Assembly (NCBI GenBank): GCA_021741355.1
Contig: JAIOXZ010000014.1
Span: 1-64,000 of the forward strand
Source: Caulobacter sp.
GTDB taxonomy: Bacteria > Pseudomonadota > Alphaproteobacteria > Caulobacterales > Caulobacteraceae
DNA length: 64,000 nucleotides
Direction: 5' to 3'
A model generated the notes under the pieces. That model was given only the letters and a program-made list of their open reading frames with translations. It had not been told where the DNA came from and did no database searches. This document shows, one piece after another, positions 1 through 8,094 of this stretch. Made by a program: the position numbers and the translations under genes. Numbering within the stretch: the stretch's first letter is position 1; every line of letters starts with the position of its first letter.

Positions 1-120
1 CGCAAGGCATCCGAACGCACCCGAGACAATCTCTGGGACAGGATCGGCCAAGTCCTCGACGCCTTCACACCCCAGGAATGCGCCAACTACTTCCAACATG
101 CCGGCTATGCACCAACTTAA
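1..120 (+). CDS. IS630-family transposase, C-terminal fragment (continues off the left edge)
   Basis: The first 40 codons of frame +1 are open from base 1 and end in TAA at 118-120. The peptide ends in FTPQECANYFQHAGY, which matches the usual end of IS630/Tc1-type DDE transposases ('IDLFTPQECANYFAAAGY'-like, from memory). Only the tail is visible, so the DDE residues cannot be checked and it is unknown whether the element is intact. It is too short for the ORF track. The next gene lies on the opposite strand, so this appears to be the edge of an insertion sequence inserted beside a regulator gene. Confidence 0.75.
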   Translation, partial: RKASERTRDNLWDRIGQVLDAFTPQECANYFQHAGYAPT

Positions 121-159
121 CCGTCGAACGCTCTAGGCCGGGCTGACGGCCGACAGATC

Positions 160-190
160 GGGGCCGGCTCCTTCGGGGGTCGGCCCTTTG
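160..190 (+). terminator. Hairpin with TTCG tetraloop, possible terminator of the IS transposase
   Basis: Twelve pairs, including G-T wobbles, can form between GGGGCCGGCTCC and the sequence after a TTCG loop, followed by TTTG. It lies 40 bases after the transposase stop and just beyond the stop of the opposing S24 gene. The T-run is short, so the strand and the termination role are inferred. Confidence 0.4.
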
Positions 191-193
191 TCG

Positions 194-835
194 TTACTGG
201 CTGGCCCAGAGAATGCGGGCGATCCAGGCGACGTCCTTCCGCTCGAGGGTCCGGCCGGGATAGTCCGGATTGAGCGATTTCAGCTCGATCGAACGCGCCG
301 AGATGCGGGCGACCTCCTTGGCCAGCACTTCGCCCCCGACTGTCTTGACCACCACCCGGTCGCCCCGCCGCGGCTCGGAGCCGGCGGGATCGACGACGAT
401 GCGGTCGCCCTCGCGATAGACCGGGGCCATGGAGTCGCCGCTGATCTCCAGCGCATAGACCCCTTCGCGGGCGAGGCCGGGGAAGTCGATCTCGTCCCAG
501 CCCTGACCCACGGGGAAGCCGGCGTCATCGAAGAAGCCGTCGTCGCCGGCCTGGGCGAATCCGATCAGCGGCACGCCACGAACCGCCGCCGGCCCGCCGC
601 CCTCCGCCAGGGTCGCGAACTCGGCAAAGGAGACGCCGGTCGCTTCGAGCACCTTCGACAGGCTCTCGGTCGACGGCCAGCGCGGCCGGGCCTCCGCGTC
701 GCTGGACACCCGTTTGGACCGGTTGAAGCTGGTGGGATCAAGCCCGGCCAGCTTCGCCAGCGCCGAGGCGGTCATGTCGAACCGCGCCGCCAGCAGGTCG
801 ATCGCATGCCAGATCTGGGAATGAGATGGGCGCAT
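194..835 (-). CDS. HTH transcriptional regulator with S24 (LexA/CI-like) peptidase domain
   Basis: The 213-residue protein has an N-terminal helix-turn-helix (about residues 5-75, with TASALAKLAGLDPTSFNRS as the likely recognition region) and a C-terminal S24 domain. The serine of SGDSM (S135) and the lysine of GEVLAKEV (K173) align with the LexA dyad. An Ala-Gly bond in FAQAGDDG (residues 96-97) lies where these repressors cut themselves. This is a typical build for a DNA-damage-responsive or phage-type repressor, although the family is also common as a chromosomal regulator. Only 36 bases separate it from the membrane-protein gene upstream on the same strand. That gap is AT-rich with two TTTCC repeats, a possible autoregulatory site. 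Its targets are unknown. Confidence 0.85.
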   Translation of the reverse strand: MRPSHSQIWHAIDLLAARFDMTASALAKLAGLDPTSFNRSKRVSSDAEARPRWPSTESLSKVLEATGVSFAEFATLAEGGGPAAVRGVPLIGFAQAGDDGFFDDAGFPVGQGWDEIDFPGLAREGVYALEISGDSMAPVYREGDRIVVDPAGSEPRRGDRVVVKTVGGEVLAKEVARISARSIELKSLNPDYPGRTLERKDVAWIARILWASQ

Positions 836-871
836 GGGTGGGAAAATAATCCGTCCAATAGGAAAGTAAAT

Positions 872-1276
872 CTATTTTCGATGCGTCCTTGGGGGAGCCC
901 AGGCGCCGATGGCGAACGCGCAGATCGCCGCGAAGCGCAAGGCAGCCAACAGGGGCAGATGCAGGTCCGCATGCAGATCCTGGCGGACCCAGGGTACGAT
1001 GCCCCCGGTCACGACCAGCAAATGCAGACCGCTGGCATAGACCGGCCAGGGTCTGGGCGAACGCCAGACGAGCCCGATCAGCGCGAACAGGACCGTCGCA
1101 TCGATCACCCACACCCAGACCCCGGGCGCCGTCTCTCCCGAGGCCCATTCCGCCGCCAGCCAGACCACCCATGCCGAGCAGAACAGGGCCGCGCCCTGGC
1201 GCTCAACGGATCCGCCGCGCGCGACCGCGCCGACGGTCGCGACGCCGAGCAGTGCGAGAAAGGCCCAGTGGATCAT
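872..1276 (-). CDS. Small integral membrane protein of unknown function
   Basis: The 134-residue protein has about four hydrophobic segments (near residues 3-20, 29-45, 55-70 and 80-120, with a Trp-rich stretch in the middle) and no recognised motif. It starts with ATG at 1276 and reads toward the S24 regulator, probably in the same transcript. It is divergent from the MerR gene, so bases 1277-1408 are a shared promoter region. I do not recognise the family. Confidence 0.6.
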   Translation of the reverse strand: MIHWAFLALLGVATVGAVARGGSVERQGAALFCSAWVVWLAAEWASGETAPGVWVWVIDATVLFALIGLVWRSPRPWPVYASGLHLLVVTGGIVPWVRQDLHADLHLPLLAALRFAAICAFAIGAWAPPRTHRK

Positions 1277-1344
1277 GACCCGCGAAGAATGCGAGAGTAC
1301 CGCCAGAAATACAACCTCACGTAATCTTCACGTAAACGCGACTG

Positions 1345-1360
1345 TTGACGTTGACGTAAA
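1345..1360. promoter_or_regulatory. Candidate operator TTGACGTTGACGTAAA upstream of the MerR gene
   Basis: The 16-mer fits TTNACG-N4-CGTNAA, the form I recall for LiuR-type MerR regulators of branched-chain and fatty acid breakdown. A weaker copy, TTCACGTAAACGCGAC, starts at 1327. It lies about 50 bases before the regulator's start codon, consistent with autoregulation. Similar sites occur at 13537 and 13981. Binding is inferred. Confidence 0.45.
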
Positions 1361-1408
1361 GGGCATATACGGCTCGACAAAACAAAAATGGTGGCACGGG
1401 AGGAAAAC

Positions 1409-1891
1409 ATGCCAACCGAACTGCGTCGTCCTGAGCGTACTTTCACCATCCGGCAGCTCTGCACCGAGTTCAAAGCCACGCCTCGCGCGCTGCGCTTCTA
1501 CGAGGACAAGGGCCTGCTGACCCCCGCCCGTGACGGGATGAACCGGGTCTATTCCTACAAGGACCGCGCCCGGCTGATCCTGATCCTGCGCGGCAAGCGC
1601 GTGGGCCTGTCGCTGCAGGAAATACGCGAGATCCTCGAGCTCTACGGCGAGCACGACGAGGCCATGCAGCAGAACGCCCACTCCCTGAAGAAATTCAAGG
1701 AGAAGATCGTCGACCTCGAGCAGCAGCGCGAGGACATCGAAGGCGCGATCAACGAGCTTCGCGCCGCCTGCGACAGGATCGAGAAGCACCTGGCCGACAA
1801 GCGCCCGGACCTGCTGCCGAAGGCCGCCGACTACGACCAGATGCTGCGCGCCCGTCTCGACGGCCACGGCGAGATGGTCGGCGCCAAGTAG
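1409..1891 (+). CDS. MerR-family regulator of acyl-CoA catabolism (LiuR-like)
   Basis: The product has a MerR winged helix at the N-terminus (FTIRQLCTEFKATPRALRFYEDKGLL) followed by a long coiled coil (KKFKEKIVDLEQQREDIEGA) for dimerisation. It has no metal-binding cysteines, so it is not a metal sensor. The track starts at 1388, but the in-frame ATG at 1409 has GGGAGG five bases ahead and gives 160 residues, so I prefer it. Forty bases downstream begin two acyl-CoA dehydrogenases on the same strand. That position is typical for LiuR-like regulators of leucine/isovalerate or fatty acid degradation. The ligand is inferred to be an acyl-CoA. Confidence 0.82.
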   Translation: MPTELRRPERTFTIRQLCTEFKATPRALRFYEDKGLLTPARDGMNRVYSYKDRARLILILRGKRVGLSLQEIREILELYGEHDEAMQQNAHSLKKFKEKIVDLEQQREDIEGAINELRAACDRIEKHLADKRPDLLPKAADYDQMLRARLDGHGEMVGAK

Positions 1892-1931
1892 TCTGACCGC
1901 CTGACAAGAACCCCGATCCAACGGAGCGCCC

Positions 1932-3722
1932 ATGGCCTATCAGCCGCCGGCTCGTGAGCACGTGTTTCTCCTGCGTGATGTGCTGGAGATCGACCGCTAC
2001 GCCGATCTGCCCGCCTTCGCCGACGCCTCGATGGATGTGGTCGAGCAGATCATCGAGGAGGCGGCCAGATTCACCGGCGAGGTTCTGGCGCCGCTGAATT
2101 CGGTCGGAGACAAACAGGGCTGCCAATGGAGCCCGGACTTTACGGTCAAGACGCCGACGGGGTTCAAGGAAGCCTACAAGCAGCTCTGCGCCGGCGGCTG
2201 GACGGGCCTGGGCTCTGATCCCGCCTATGGCGGCCAGGGTCTGCCGCATGTCGTGAACCTGTCCTTCAGCGAGATGTCGAGTTCGGCCAACATGGCCTTC
2301 TCGATGTATCCCGGTCTGGCGCACGGGGCCTATTCGGCCATCCACACGGGCGGCAGCGACGCCCAGAAGGATACCTATCTGCCCAAGATGGTCTCCGGCG
2401 AATGGACCGGCACCATGAATCTGACCGAGCCGCATTGCGGCACGGATCTGGGCCTCCTGCGCACCAAGGCTGTCCCCCAGGCGGACGGCAGCTATCGCAT
2501 CACGGGCCAGAAGATCTGGATCAGCGCCGGCGAGCATGACATGGCGGACAACATCGTCCACCTGGTGCTGGCGCGCATCGAGGGCGCTCCGGCCGGGGTG
2601 AAGGGCATCAGCCTGTTCATCGTGCCCAAGCACCTGCCCAACCCCGACGGCTCGGTCGGTCCGCGCAACGAGGGCGTCAAGTGCGTCGGCCTCGAAGAGA
2701 AGATGGGCATCCACGGCAACGCCACCTGCGTGATGCAGTACGAGGACGCCGAGGGCTATCTGATCGGCGAGGAGAACAGCGGCCTGCGCATCATGTTCGT
2801 GATGATGAACGAGGCCCGCATCGGCGTCGGCCTGCAGGGCGTCGCCCAGGGCGAGGCGGCCTATCAGGCGGCGCGCGACTTCGCCAAGGACCGGCTGCAG
2901 GGTCGCTCCCTGACAGGGCCGAAGAACCCCGACGGTCCGGCTGATCCGATCATTGTCCATCCCGACGTCCGCCGCATGCTGCTCGACAGCCGCGCGGTCA
3001 TCGAGGGCGGGCGCGCCTTCCTGTTCTGGACCGCCCTGCACGGGGATCTGGCCCATGCCCACGCCGACGAGGCGGTGCGGCAGAAGGCCAACGACTACAT
3101 GGGTCTGCTGACCCCGGTGCTGAAGGGCTACCTGACCGACAAGGGCTTCAAGGCCTGCGTCGACGGCATGCAGGTGCACGGCGGAAGCGGCTTCACCGAG
3201 CACTTCCCGGCCAGCCAGTACCTGCGCGACTGCCGCATCGCCCTGATTTACGAGGGCACCAACGGCGTCCAGGCGCTGGACCTCGTCGGCCGCAAGCTGG
3301 CCGCCAACGGTGGGCGGGCCGTGATGAGCTTCTTCGCCGAGATCGACGCCTTCGTCGACGAGAACGCCGCCGATCCGAAGCTGAAGCCGTTCCTCGACGG
3401 CCTGGCCTCGTCCAAGGCGCAGCTGCAGGACGGCACAATGTGGCTGATGCAGAACGGCCTGCAGAACCCCGACAACGCCGGCGCCGCCTCGACCGACTAC
3501 ATGCACCTCTTCGGCATCACCGGCCTCGCCTACATGTGGGCGCTGATGGCCAGGGTCTCGCTGGCAAAAATCGCGGCGGGGGACACCGATCCCTTTTACG
3601 CCAGCAAGATTTCCGTCGGTCAGTACTTCCTCGAACGCATCCTGCCGGACGCGGGCGCCCACCTGACCAAGCTGAAGGCCGGCTCGGCCAACATGATGTC
3701 CATTCCCGCGGAGGCCTTTTGA
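1932..3722 (+). CDS. Acyl-CoA dehydrogenase, long (DmdC/FadE-like) form
   Basis: At 596 residues this is longer than the usual 380-400, with an added C-terminal helical region as in the DmdC/FadE5-like branch. The FAD/substrate signature MNLTEPHCGTDLG spans about residues 162-174. The catalytic glutamate is in IYEGTNGVQ (E441), the classic position of medium-chain enzymes. It oxidises acyl-CoA to trans-2-enoyl-CoA, passing electrons to ETF. The start at 1932 is preceded by CAACGGAGCG. Its stop overlaps the ATG of the second dehydrogenase (TGATG), so the two are translationally coupled. Chain-length preference cannot be read from the sequence. Confidence 0.93.
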   Translation: MAYQPPAREHVFLLRDVLEIDRYADLPAFADASMDVVEQIIEEAARFTGEVLAPLNSVGDKQGCQWSPDFTVKTPTGFKEAYKQLCAGGWTGLGSDPAYGGQGLPHVVNLSFSEMSSSANMAFSMYPGLAHGAYSAIHTGGSDAQKDTYLPKMVSGEWTGTMNLTEPHCGTDLGLLRTKAVPQADGSYRITGQKIWISAGEHDMADNIVHLVLARIEGAPAGVKGISLFIVPKHLPNPDGSVGPRNEGVKCVGLEEKMGIHGNATCVMQYEDAEGYLIGEENSGLRIMFVMMNEARIGVGLQGVAQGEAAYQAARDFAKDRLQGRSLTGPKNPDGPADPIIVHPDVRRMLLDSRAVIEGGRAFLFWTALHGDLAHAHADEAVRQKANDYMGLLTPVLKGYLTDKGFKACVDGMQVHGGSGFTEHFPASQYLRDCRIALIYEGTNGVQALDLVGRKLAANGGRAVMSFFAEIDAFVDENAADPKLKPFLDGLASSKAQLQDGTMWLMQNGLQNPDNAGAASTDYMHLFGITGLAYMWALMARVSLAKIAAGDTDPFYASKISVGQYFLERILPDAGAHLTKLKAGSANMMSIPAEAF

Positions 3723-4885
3723 TGGGTGTTCTCAATCTCGACCGCACGCCCTCCCTGGCCGAGGAAGAGCTCGTCATCTTCAACGACTCTGTCGCCCGGT
3801 TCTTCGACGAGAAGGCTCCGGAATCGCGCGTGGCCAAATGGCGTGAGGCCGGGGTGGTCGAGCGCGCCTTCTGGACCGAGTCCGCGGAAGCCGGCCTCTC
3901 CTGCCTGTCGATTCCGGAGGAATACGGCGGCATGGGCGGCGACTACCGCCATGAGGTGATCCTCATGGAGCAGCTGGGCGCCAAGGGCGTCGACGGCTTC
4001 GGCCTGTCGCTGCACAACGCCATCGTCGCCCACTACTTCCTCAACTACGGAACGGAAGAGCAGAAGCAGCGCTGGCTGCCGAAGATGGCGACCTGCGAAC
4101 TGATCAGCGCCATCGCCATGACCGAGCCCGGCGCCGGGTCCGATTTGCAGGGCATCAAGACGACGGCGAAGCTGGACGGCGACTCGTACGTCATCAACGG
4201 CTCCAAGACCTTCATCACCAACGGCCAGACAGCCAATCTGGTGGTGGTGGTCTGCAAGACCGACCCGACCCAGGGCGCCCGCGGCACCTCGCTGCTGGTG
4301 GTCGAGACCGACAACGCGCCGGGCTTCGAGCGCGGCCGCAACCTCGACAAGCTGGGCATGGAGGCGGCCGATACGTCGGAGCTGTTCTTCAACGACGTGC
4401 GGGTGCCGGTCGCCAATCTGCTGGGCGAGGGCGAAGGCCACGGCTTCTTCCAGCTGATGGGCCAGCTGCCGCAGGAGCGGCTGAACATCGCCATCCAGGG
4501 CATCGCCACGATCGAGCGGGCGCTGGAGTTGACCATCGACTACGTCAAGCAGCGCGGCGCCTTCGGCAAGAAGGTCATCGACTTCCAGAACACCCAGTTC
4601 GTGCTGGCGGAGTGCAAGACCGAGGCGACCATCGCCCGGGTGTTCGTCGACCACTGCATCGAGCAGCACCTGAAGGGCAAGCTGGACGCCTCGACGGCCT
4701 CGATGGCGAAGTACTGGGTCACCGATCTCGAGAACAAGATCATCGACCGCTGTCTGCAGCTCTACGGCGGCTTCGGCTATATGTCGGAGTACCCGATCGC
4801 GCGGATGTACCGCGACAGCCGGGTTCAGCGGATCTACGGCGGCACCAACGAGATCATGAAGGTGCTGATCGCCCGCACGCTTTGA
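3722..4885 (+). CDS. Acyl-CoA dehydrogenase (isovaleryl/long-chain type catalytic base)
   Basis: The ORF track begins at 3440, but the true start is the ATG at 3722 overlapping the previous stop, giving 387 residues. The signatures IAMTEPGAGSDLQ and YGGFGYMSEYP are clear. The usual catalytic position reads IYGGTNEIM, with glycine in place of glutamate. A glutamate occurs instead in PQERLNIA (E252), where isovaleryl-CoA and long-chain dehydrogenases carry their base. This supports a branched or long acyl substrate. It is the middle gene of the putative MerR-controlled operon. Confidence 0.93.
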   Translation: MGVLNLDRTPSLAEEELVIFNDSVARFFDEKAPESRVAKWREAGVVERAFWTESAEAGLSCLSIPEEYGGMGGDYRHEVILMEQLGAKGVDGFGLSLHNAIVAHYFLNYGTEEQKQRWLPKMATCELISAIAMTEPGAGSDLQGIKTTAKLDGDSYVINGSKTFITNGQTANLVVVVCKTDPTQGARGTSLLVVETDNAPGFERGRNLDKLGMEAADTSELFFNDVRVPVANLLGEGEGHGFFQLMGQLPQERLNIAIQGIATIERALELTIDYVKQRGAFGKKVIDFQNTQFVLAECKTEATIARVFVDHCIEQHLKGKLDASTASMAKYWVTDLENKIIDRCLQLYGGFGYMSEYPIARMYRDSRVQRIYGGTNEIMKVLIARTL

Positions 4886-4906
4886 GGGCCAGGCCGGGGA
4901 GTTCGA

Positions 4907-5287
4907 ATGATCGACCACCTGTCCATCGCGGTCAGCGACCTGAAGCGGAGCGCCGGTTTCTACGAGGCCGTGCTCGGCGCGCTGGGTTTCAGCCGGCTGG
5001 TGGAACGGCCGGGGACGGTCGGGTTCGGCAAGCGCTATCCCGAAATCTGGATCAATCATCGGCCGGGGATGACCCGCGCTGACCCTGACACCGGCCACCA
5101 CGTCTGCCTGAGGGCGTCCAGCGACGAGGCGGTCCGAGCCTTCCACGCCGCAGCCCTCGCCAACGGCGGCGCCGATGCAGGCGCGCCGGGCCCGCGCCAG
5201 GCGGCGATGACGACCTACATCGGGGCCTTCATTCTCGACCCCGACGGCGCCAAACTGGAAGCCGCCTGTTTCCCGAGACCTGAATAA
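4907..5287 (+). CDS. VOC-family (glyoxalase/bleomycin-resistance fold) protein
   Basis: The 126-residue single VOC domain begins MIDHLSIAVSDLKRSAGFYEAVLGALGF, the standard first beta-alpha module, and ends with DPDGAKLEAACF, the usual metal-site end of the second module. H4 and the late glutamate are likely metal ligands. VOC proteins range from lyases to epimerases and dioxygenases, and the substrate is unknown. It lies 21 bases after the dehydrogenase, and its TAA overlaps the next ATG, so it belongs to the same transcript. Confidence 0.8.
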   Translation: MIDHLSIAVSDLKRSAGFYEAVLGALGFSRLVERPGTVGFGKRYPEIWINHRPGMTRADPDTGHHVCLRASSDEAVRAFHAAALANGGADAGAPGPRQAAMTTYIGAFILDPDGAKLEAACFPRPE

Positions 5288-5760
5288 TGGCCGGCTATAC
5301 CGCGACGATCGACTGGACACTCAAGCCCGGCGAGGACTTCGTCGCCGGCCGTTACTCCCGCGGGCACACCATCGCCTTCGATGGCGGGATCACGATCCCC
5401 GCCTCCTCCTCGCCCAGCGTGGTGCCGCTGCCCTGGTCGGTGGCCGAGGCGGTGGACCCGGAGGAGATGCTGGTGGCGGCGCTCAGCAACTGTCACATGC
5501 TGACCTTCCTGCACAAGGCGCGCGAGGCCGGCTGGGTGGTCACCGCCTATCGTGACGAAGCCCATGGCGTCATGCGCAAGACCGCCGAGGGCAAGATCGC
5601 CCTGACGAAGGTCACGCTGCGCCCGGACATCCGCTTCGACGGCGCCGGGCCGACGGCGGAACAGCTCGACGCCCTGCACCACGCGGCGCACGAGGACTGT
5701 TTCATTGCCAGTTCGGTGAAGACCGAAGTGGTGGTCGAGGCGCCCATTTCAGGCGCCTAG
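5287..5760 (+). CDS. OsmC-family protein (peroxide/organic hydroperoxide reductase-like)
   Basis: The 157-residue protein has both OsmC cysteine regions: LVAALSNCHMLTFLHKAREAG around residue 68 and HAAHEDCFIASSV near residue 138. These cysteines form the thiol-peroxidase pair in the Ohr/OsmC family. It overlaps the VOC stop by one base (ATAATGG). It closes the putative acyl-CoA operon, where it could detoxify lipid hydroperoxides, which is inference. Bases 5761-5861 follow; I see no terminator there, only one TTAACCAT half-site. Confidence 0.85.
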   Translation: MAGYTATIDWTLKPGEDFVAGRYSRGHTIAFDGGITIPASSSPSVVPLPWSVAEAVDPEEMLVAALSNCHMLTFLHKAREAGWVVTAYRDEAHGVMRKTAEGKIALTKVTLRPDIRFDGAGPTAEQLDALHHAAHEDCFIASSVKTEVVVEAPISGA

Positions 5761-5861
5761 GCGGACGTTTCCCCGGTTAACCATCTCAAAGAGCGACGTT
5801 CTTTCACTGAGTCTTAGGGAGAGCGGGTCCATCCTCTCCTGAAGACCGGGGAAACAACGGC

Positions 5862-7604
5862 GTGACGACAACGATGGAAGTGACGGACAAGTTCGGCATT
5901 CTGGCCTCCAGCAAAGCCCGGCGGCGCCATGTCGCCCTGCGCCTGGCGACGGCGGTCATCGTGGGCGGCCTGCTGCATGTCACGCTCGGCTGGTGGATGA
6001 CCTGGTTCTGGTCGGCCGCCTATGTCGGAACCCAGTTGCTCGAAGCCTGGGCGGCGCCCCGTCTGCTCCGCAAACCCGTTGAGACGCCCGCCGAGGCCGC
6101 CAATATCGCCGTGGCCCTGTTCTTCCCCGGCTCGCTGGTGTTCGGCGGCCTGGCCGTAGCGCTGTGGATCAGCGTGCCGGGCTATGGTCCGGCCCTGGGC
6201 GTGGCGGTGATCGCCAGCGCCATGATCAACCTGATCGCGCTGAGCCGGGGATCGCGCCTGTCGTTCGCCGCGTCGGCGACGCCCTACGGTCTGTACCTGC
6301 TGGTCATGCCGATGCTCGACTACGGTCGCGTCGCCGGCCCGCTGCTGACCACGATGATGATCGCCATCGGGCTGATCATGCTCAACATCATCGGCGCCTG
6401 GATCAGCACCGAGGAGGCCCGCCGCGCCCAGACGCGAGCCAATGAGGAGGCCGACCGCCGTCGCGTCGAGGCCGAGGCGGCCGTCGAGGCAAAGTCCGCC
6501 TATCTGGCGATGATCAGCCACGAACTGCGCACCCCGATCAGCGCCATTCTCGCCGGCGCGACCGAACTGGAGCGCACCTCGCCCGGACAGGGCCGCGCCC
6601 AGGCCCGTCTGATCAAGGGCGCCGGCCAGATGATGCGCGGCCTGCTCGATGATCTGCTGGACCTGTCGAAGATCGAGGTCGGGCGGATGGAGGTCGAGAG
6701 CGCGCCATTCCACCTGCGGGCGGTCATCAGCGATGCCGTGCGCATGTGGCGGCCGGAGGCGCGCGGCAAGGGGCTGCGCCTGCGTGTCGAGGGTGCGCGC
6801 AGCCTGCCGGAGTGGGTCGAGGGCGACCCGACCCGTATCCGTCAGGTGCTCAACAACCTGATTTCCAACGCCCTGAAGTTCACCGTCGAGGGATCGATCA
6901 CCCTGCGTCTGTCGGCCCAGCGCGCGGCCGGCGACGAATGGGCGCTGCAGGTCGCCGTGGCCGACACCGGTCCGGGCATGACGCCGGACCAGGTGGCGCG
7001 GCTGTTTACCCCGTTCGACCAGCTCGACGCCGGCACGGCCCGCAAGCATGGCGGCTCGGGCCTTGGCCTGGCCATCAGCCGGGAACTCGCGCGCCTGATG
7101 GGCGGTGACCTGACCGCGGCGAGCGCGCCCGGCGAAGGCGCGGTGTTCACGCTCGGCCTGACCCTGGCCGCCGCCGAGACCCCCGCGGCCGCCCAGGCGC
7201 CTGATGCCGTCGAGGCGCGGGTGCTGGTGGTCGACGACCATGCCGTGAACCGCCAGGCGATCGCGCTCGTGCTGGCCCCGCTGGGCATCGTGCCGGAAAC
7301 CGCGGCCTCGGCCGAAGAGGGTCTGGAACGGCTGGCGCACGAGGTGTTCGACGTCGTCCTGATGGACGTCTACATGCCGGATATGGACGGTCGGGAAGCC
7401 ACCCGACGCCTGCGCGCCGCCGTAGGGCCGAACCAGACCGTGCCGGTGATCGCGATCACCGCCTCGGCCACCGAACGGGACTGGGAGGCCTGCCGCGCCG
7501 CCGGCATGACCGGCCATGTCGCCAAGCCGATCGACCCGGCCCAGCTGTACGCGGCGCTCGATGCGGCGCTGGCGGGTGTCGAGGCGGCGCGAAGGGCGGC
7601 TTAG
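5862..7604 (+). CDS. Hybrid sensor histidine kinase with C-terminal receiver
   Basis: The 580-residue product starts at GTG (an ATG follows four codons later). About six membrane segments occupy residues 25-180, followed by a short coiled coil, then the H-box MISHELRTPISAIL (H220), an N-box (NNLISNALKF), G boxes (DTGPGM, GGSGLGLAIS) and a receiver domain from about residue 455 with phospho-acceptor in LMDVYMPDMDG. No periplasmic sensor loop of size is visible, so the signal is probably sensed within the membrane. No HPt or separate response regulator is adjacent; phosphotransfer to another protein is inferred. Confidence 0.93.
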   Translation: MTTTMEVTDKFGILASSKARRRHVALRLATAVIVGGLLHVTLGWWMTWFWSAAYVGTQLLEAWAAPRLLRKPVETPAEAANIAVALFFPGSLVFGGLAVALWISVPGYGPALGVAVIASAMINLIALSRGSRLSFAASATPYGLYLLVMPMLDYGRVAGPLLTTMMIAIGLIMLNIIGAWISTEEARRAQTRANEEADRRRVEAEAAVEAKSAYLAMISHELRTPISAILAGATELERTSPGQGRAQARLIKGAGQMMRGLLDDLLDLSKIEVGRMEVESAPFHLRAVISDAVRMWRPEARGKGLRLRVEGARSLPEWVEGDPTRIRQVLNNLISNALKFTVEGSITLRLSAQRAAGDEWALQVAVADTGPGMTPDQVARLFTPFDQLDAGTARKHGGSGLGLAISRELARLMGGDLTAASAPGEGAVFTLGLTLAAAETPAAAQAPDAVEARVLVVDDHAVNRQAIALVLAPLGIVPETAASAEEGLERLAHEVFDVVLMDVYMPDMDGREATRRLRAAVGPNQTVPVIAITASATERDWEACRAAGMTGHVAKPIDPAQLYAALDAALAGVEAARRAA

Positions 7605-7611
7605 CGTCGTA

Positions 7612-7685
7612 GGGGACATGTACCAAAGGTACGTGTCCCCGATATCAGCGAAGTCCGGGGACACGTACCTTCGGTACATGTCCCC
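7612..7685. repeat. REP/BIME-like double hairpin built on GGGGACATGTACC
   Basis: Two hairpins, at 7612-7640 and 7657-7685, each have 13-base arms around a 3-base loop with one mismatch. The second is the reverse complement of the first apart from one base. The same element recurs at 15782-15869. The build resembles REP sequences mobilised by REP-associated tyrosine transposases (RAYT), but no such transposase gene lies in this window. It sits between a convergent kinase and vsr and may also act as a terminator. Confidence 0.85.
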
Positions 7686-7686
7686 G

Positions 7687-8094
7687 TCAGGCCAGCATCC
7701 CGGCCAACCGCTCTTGCAGGGCGGCCTCGTCGTTCAGTTCGCACTCCCAGATCACCTCGACGCGCCAGCCCGCGGCCTCCAGCGCCGCCCGGCTGGCGAC
7801 GTCGCGTTCGCGATTGCGGCCGACCTTCGCCAGCCAGTAGTCGCGGTTGGCCTTCGGGACACGGGCGCCGCGGGCGCAGCCGTGGCCGTGCCAGAAGCAG
7901 CCATGGACGAAGATCGCCAGCCGGCGGCCGGCCATGACGATGTCCGGCTTGCCGGGCAGCTCCTTGCGGTGAAGGCGGTAGCGCGATCCAAGGCCGGTCA
8001 GCAGACGGCGGACGGTCTTTTCCGGCCCGGTGTCGCGCCCCTTGACCCGTCGCATGACAGCGGAACGCTTCGCCGGATCGAAGACGTCGCTCAC
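7687..8094 (-). CDS. vsr: Very short patch repair endonuclease Vsr
   Basis: Vsr nicks next to T in T:G mismatches that arise when 5-methylcytosine deaminates. The track starts at 8199, but the GTG at 8094 overlaps the upstream stop (GTGA) and gives a 135-residue protein beginning VSDVFDPAKRSAVMRRV, the usual Vsr start. Catalytic D51 sits in GKPDIV, with FVHGCFWHGHGC (H64, H69, H71) following as in the E. coli enzyme. It is the last gene of a minus-strand run that begins with a cytosine methyltransferase 2.2 kb upstream, which explains why a Vsr is present. Confidence 0.93.
   Translation of the reverse strand: MSDVFDPAKRSAVMRRVKGRDTGPEKTVRRLLTGLGSRYRLHRKELPGKPDIVMAGRRLAIFVHGCFWHGHGCARGARVPKANRDYWLAKVGRNRERDVASRAALEAAGWRVEVIWECELNDEAALQERLAGMLA

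Noticed and set aside
1749-3662. 637-residue minus-strand ORF over the acyl-CoA dehydrogenase
   Set aside because: It is an antisense reading frame of a high-GC gene, rich in Ala/Gly/Val/His/Asp with no motif, and the plus-strand gene has full family signatures.
5777-5784. TTAACCAT, possible CtrA half-site before the hybrid kinase
   Set aside because: Only one half-site is present with no correctly spaced partner. A similar single ATGGTTAA occurs near 32204. These are too short to call.
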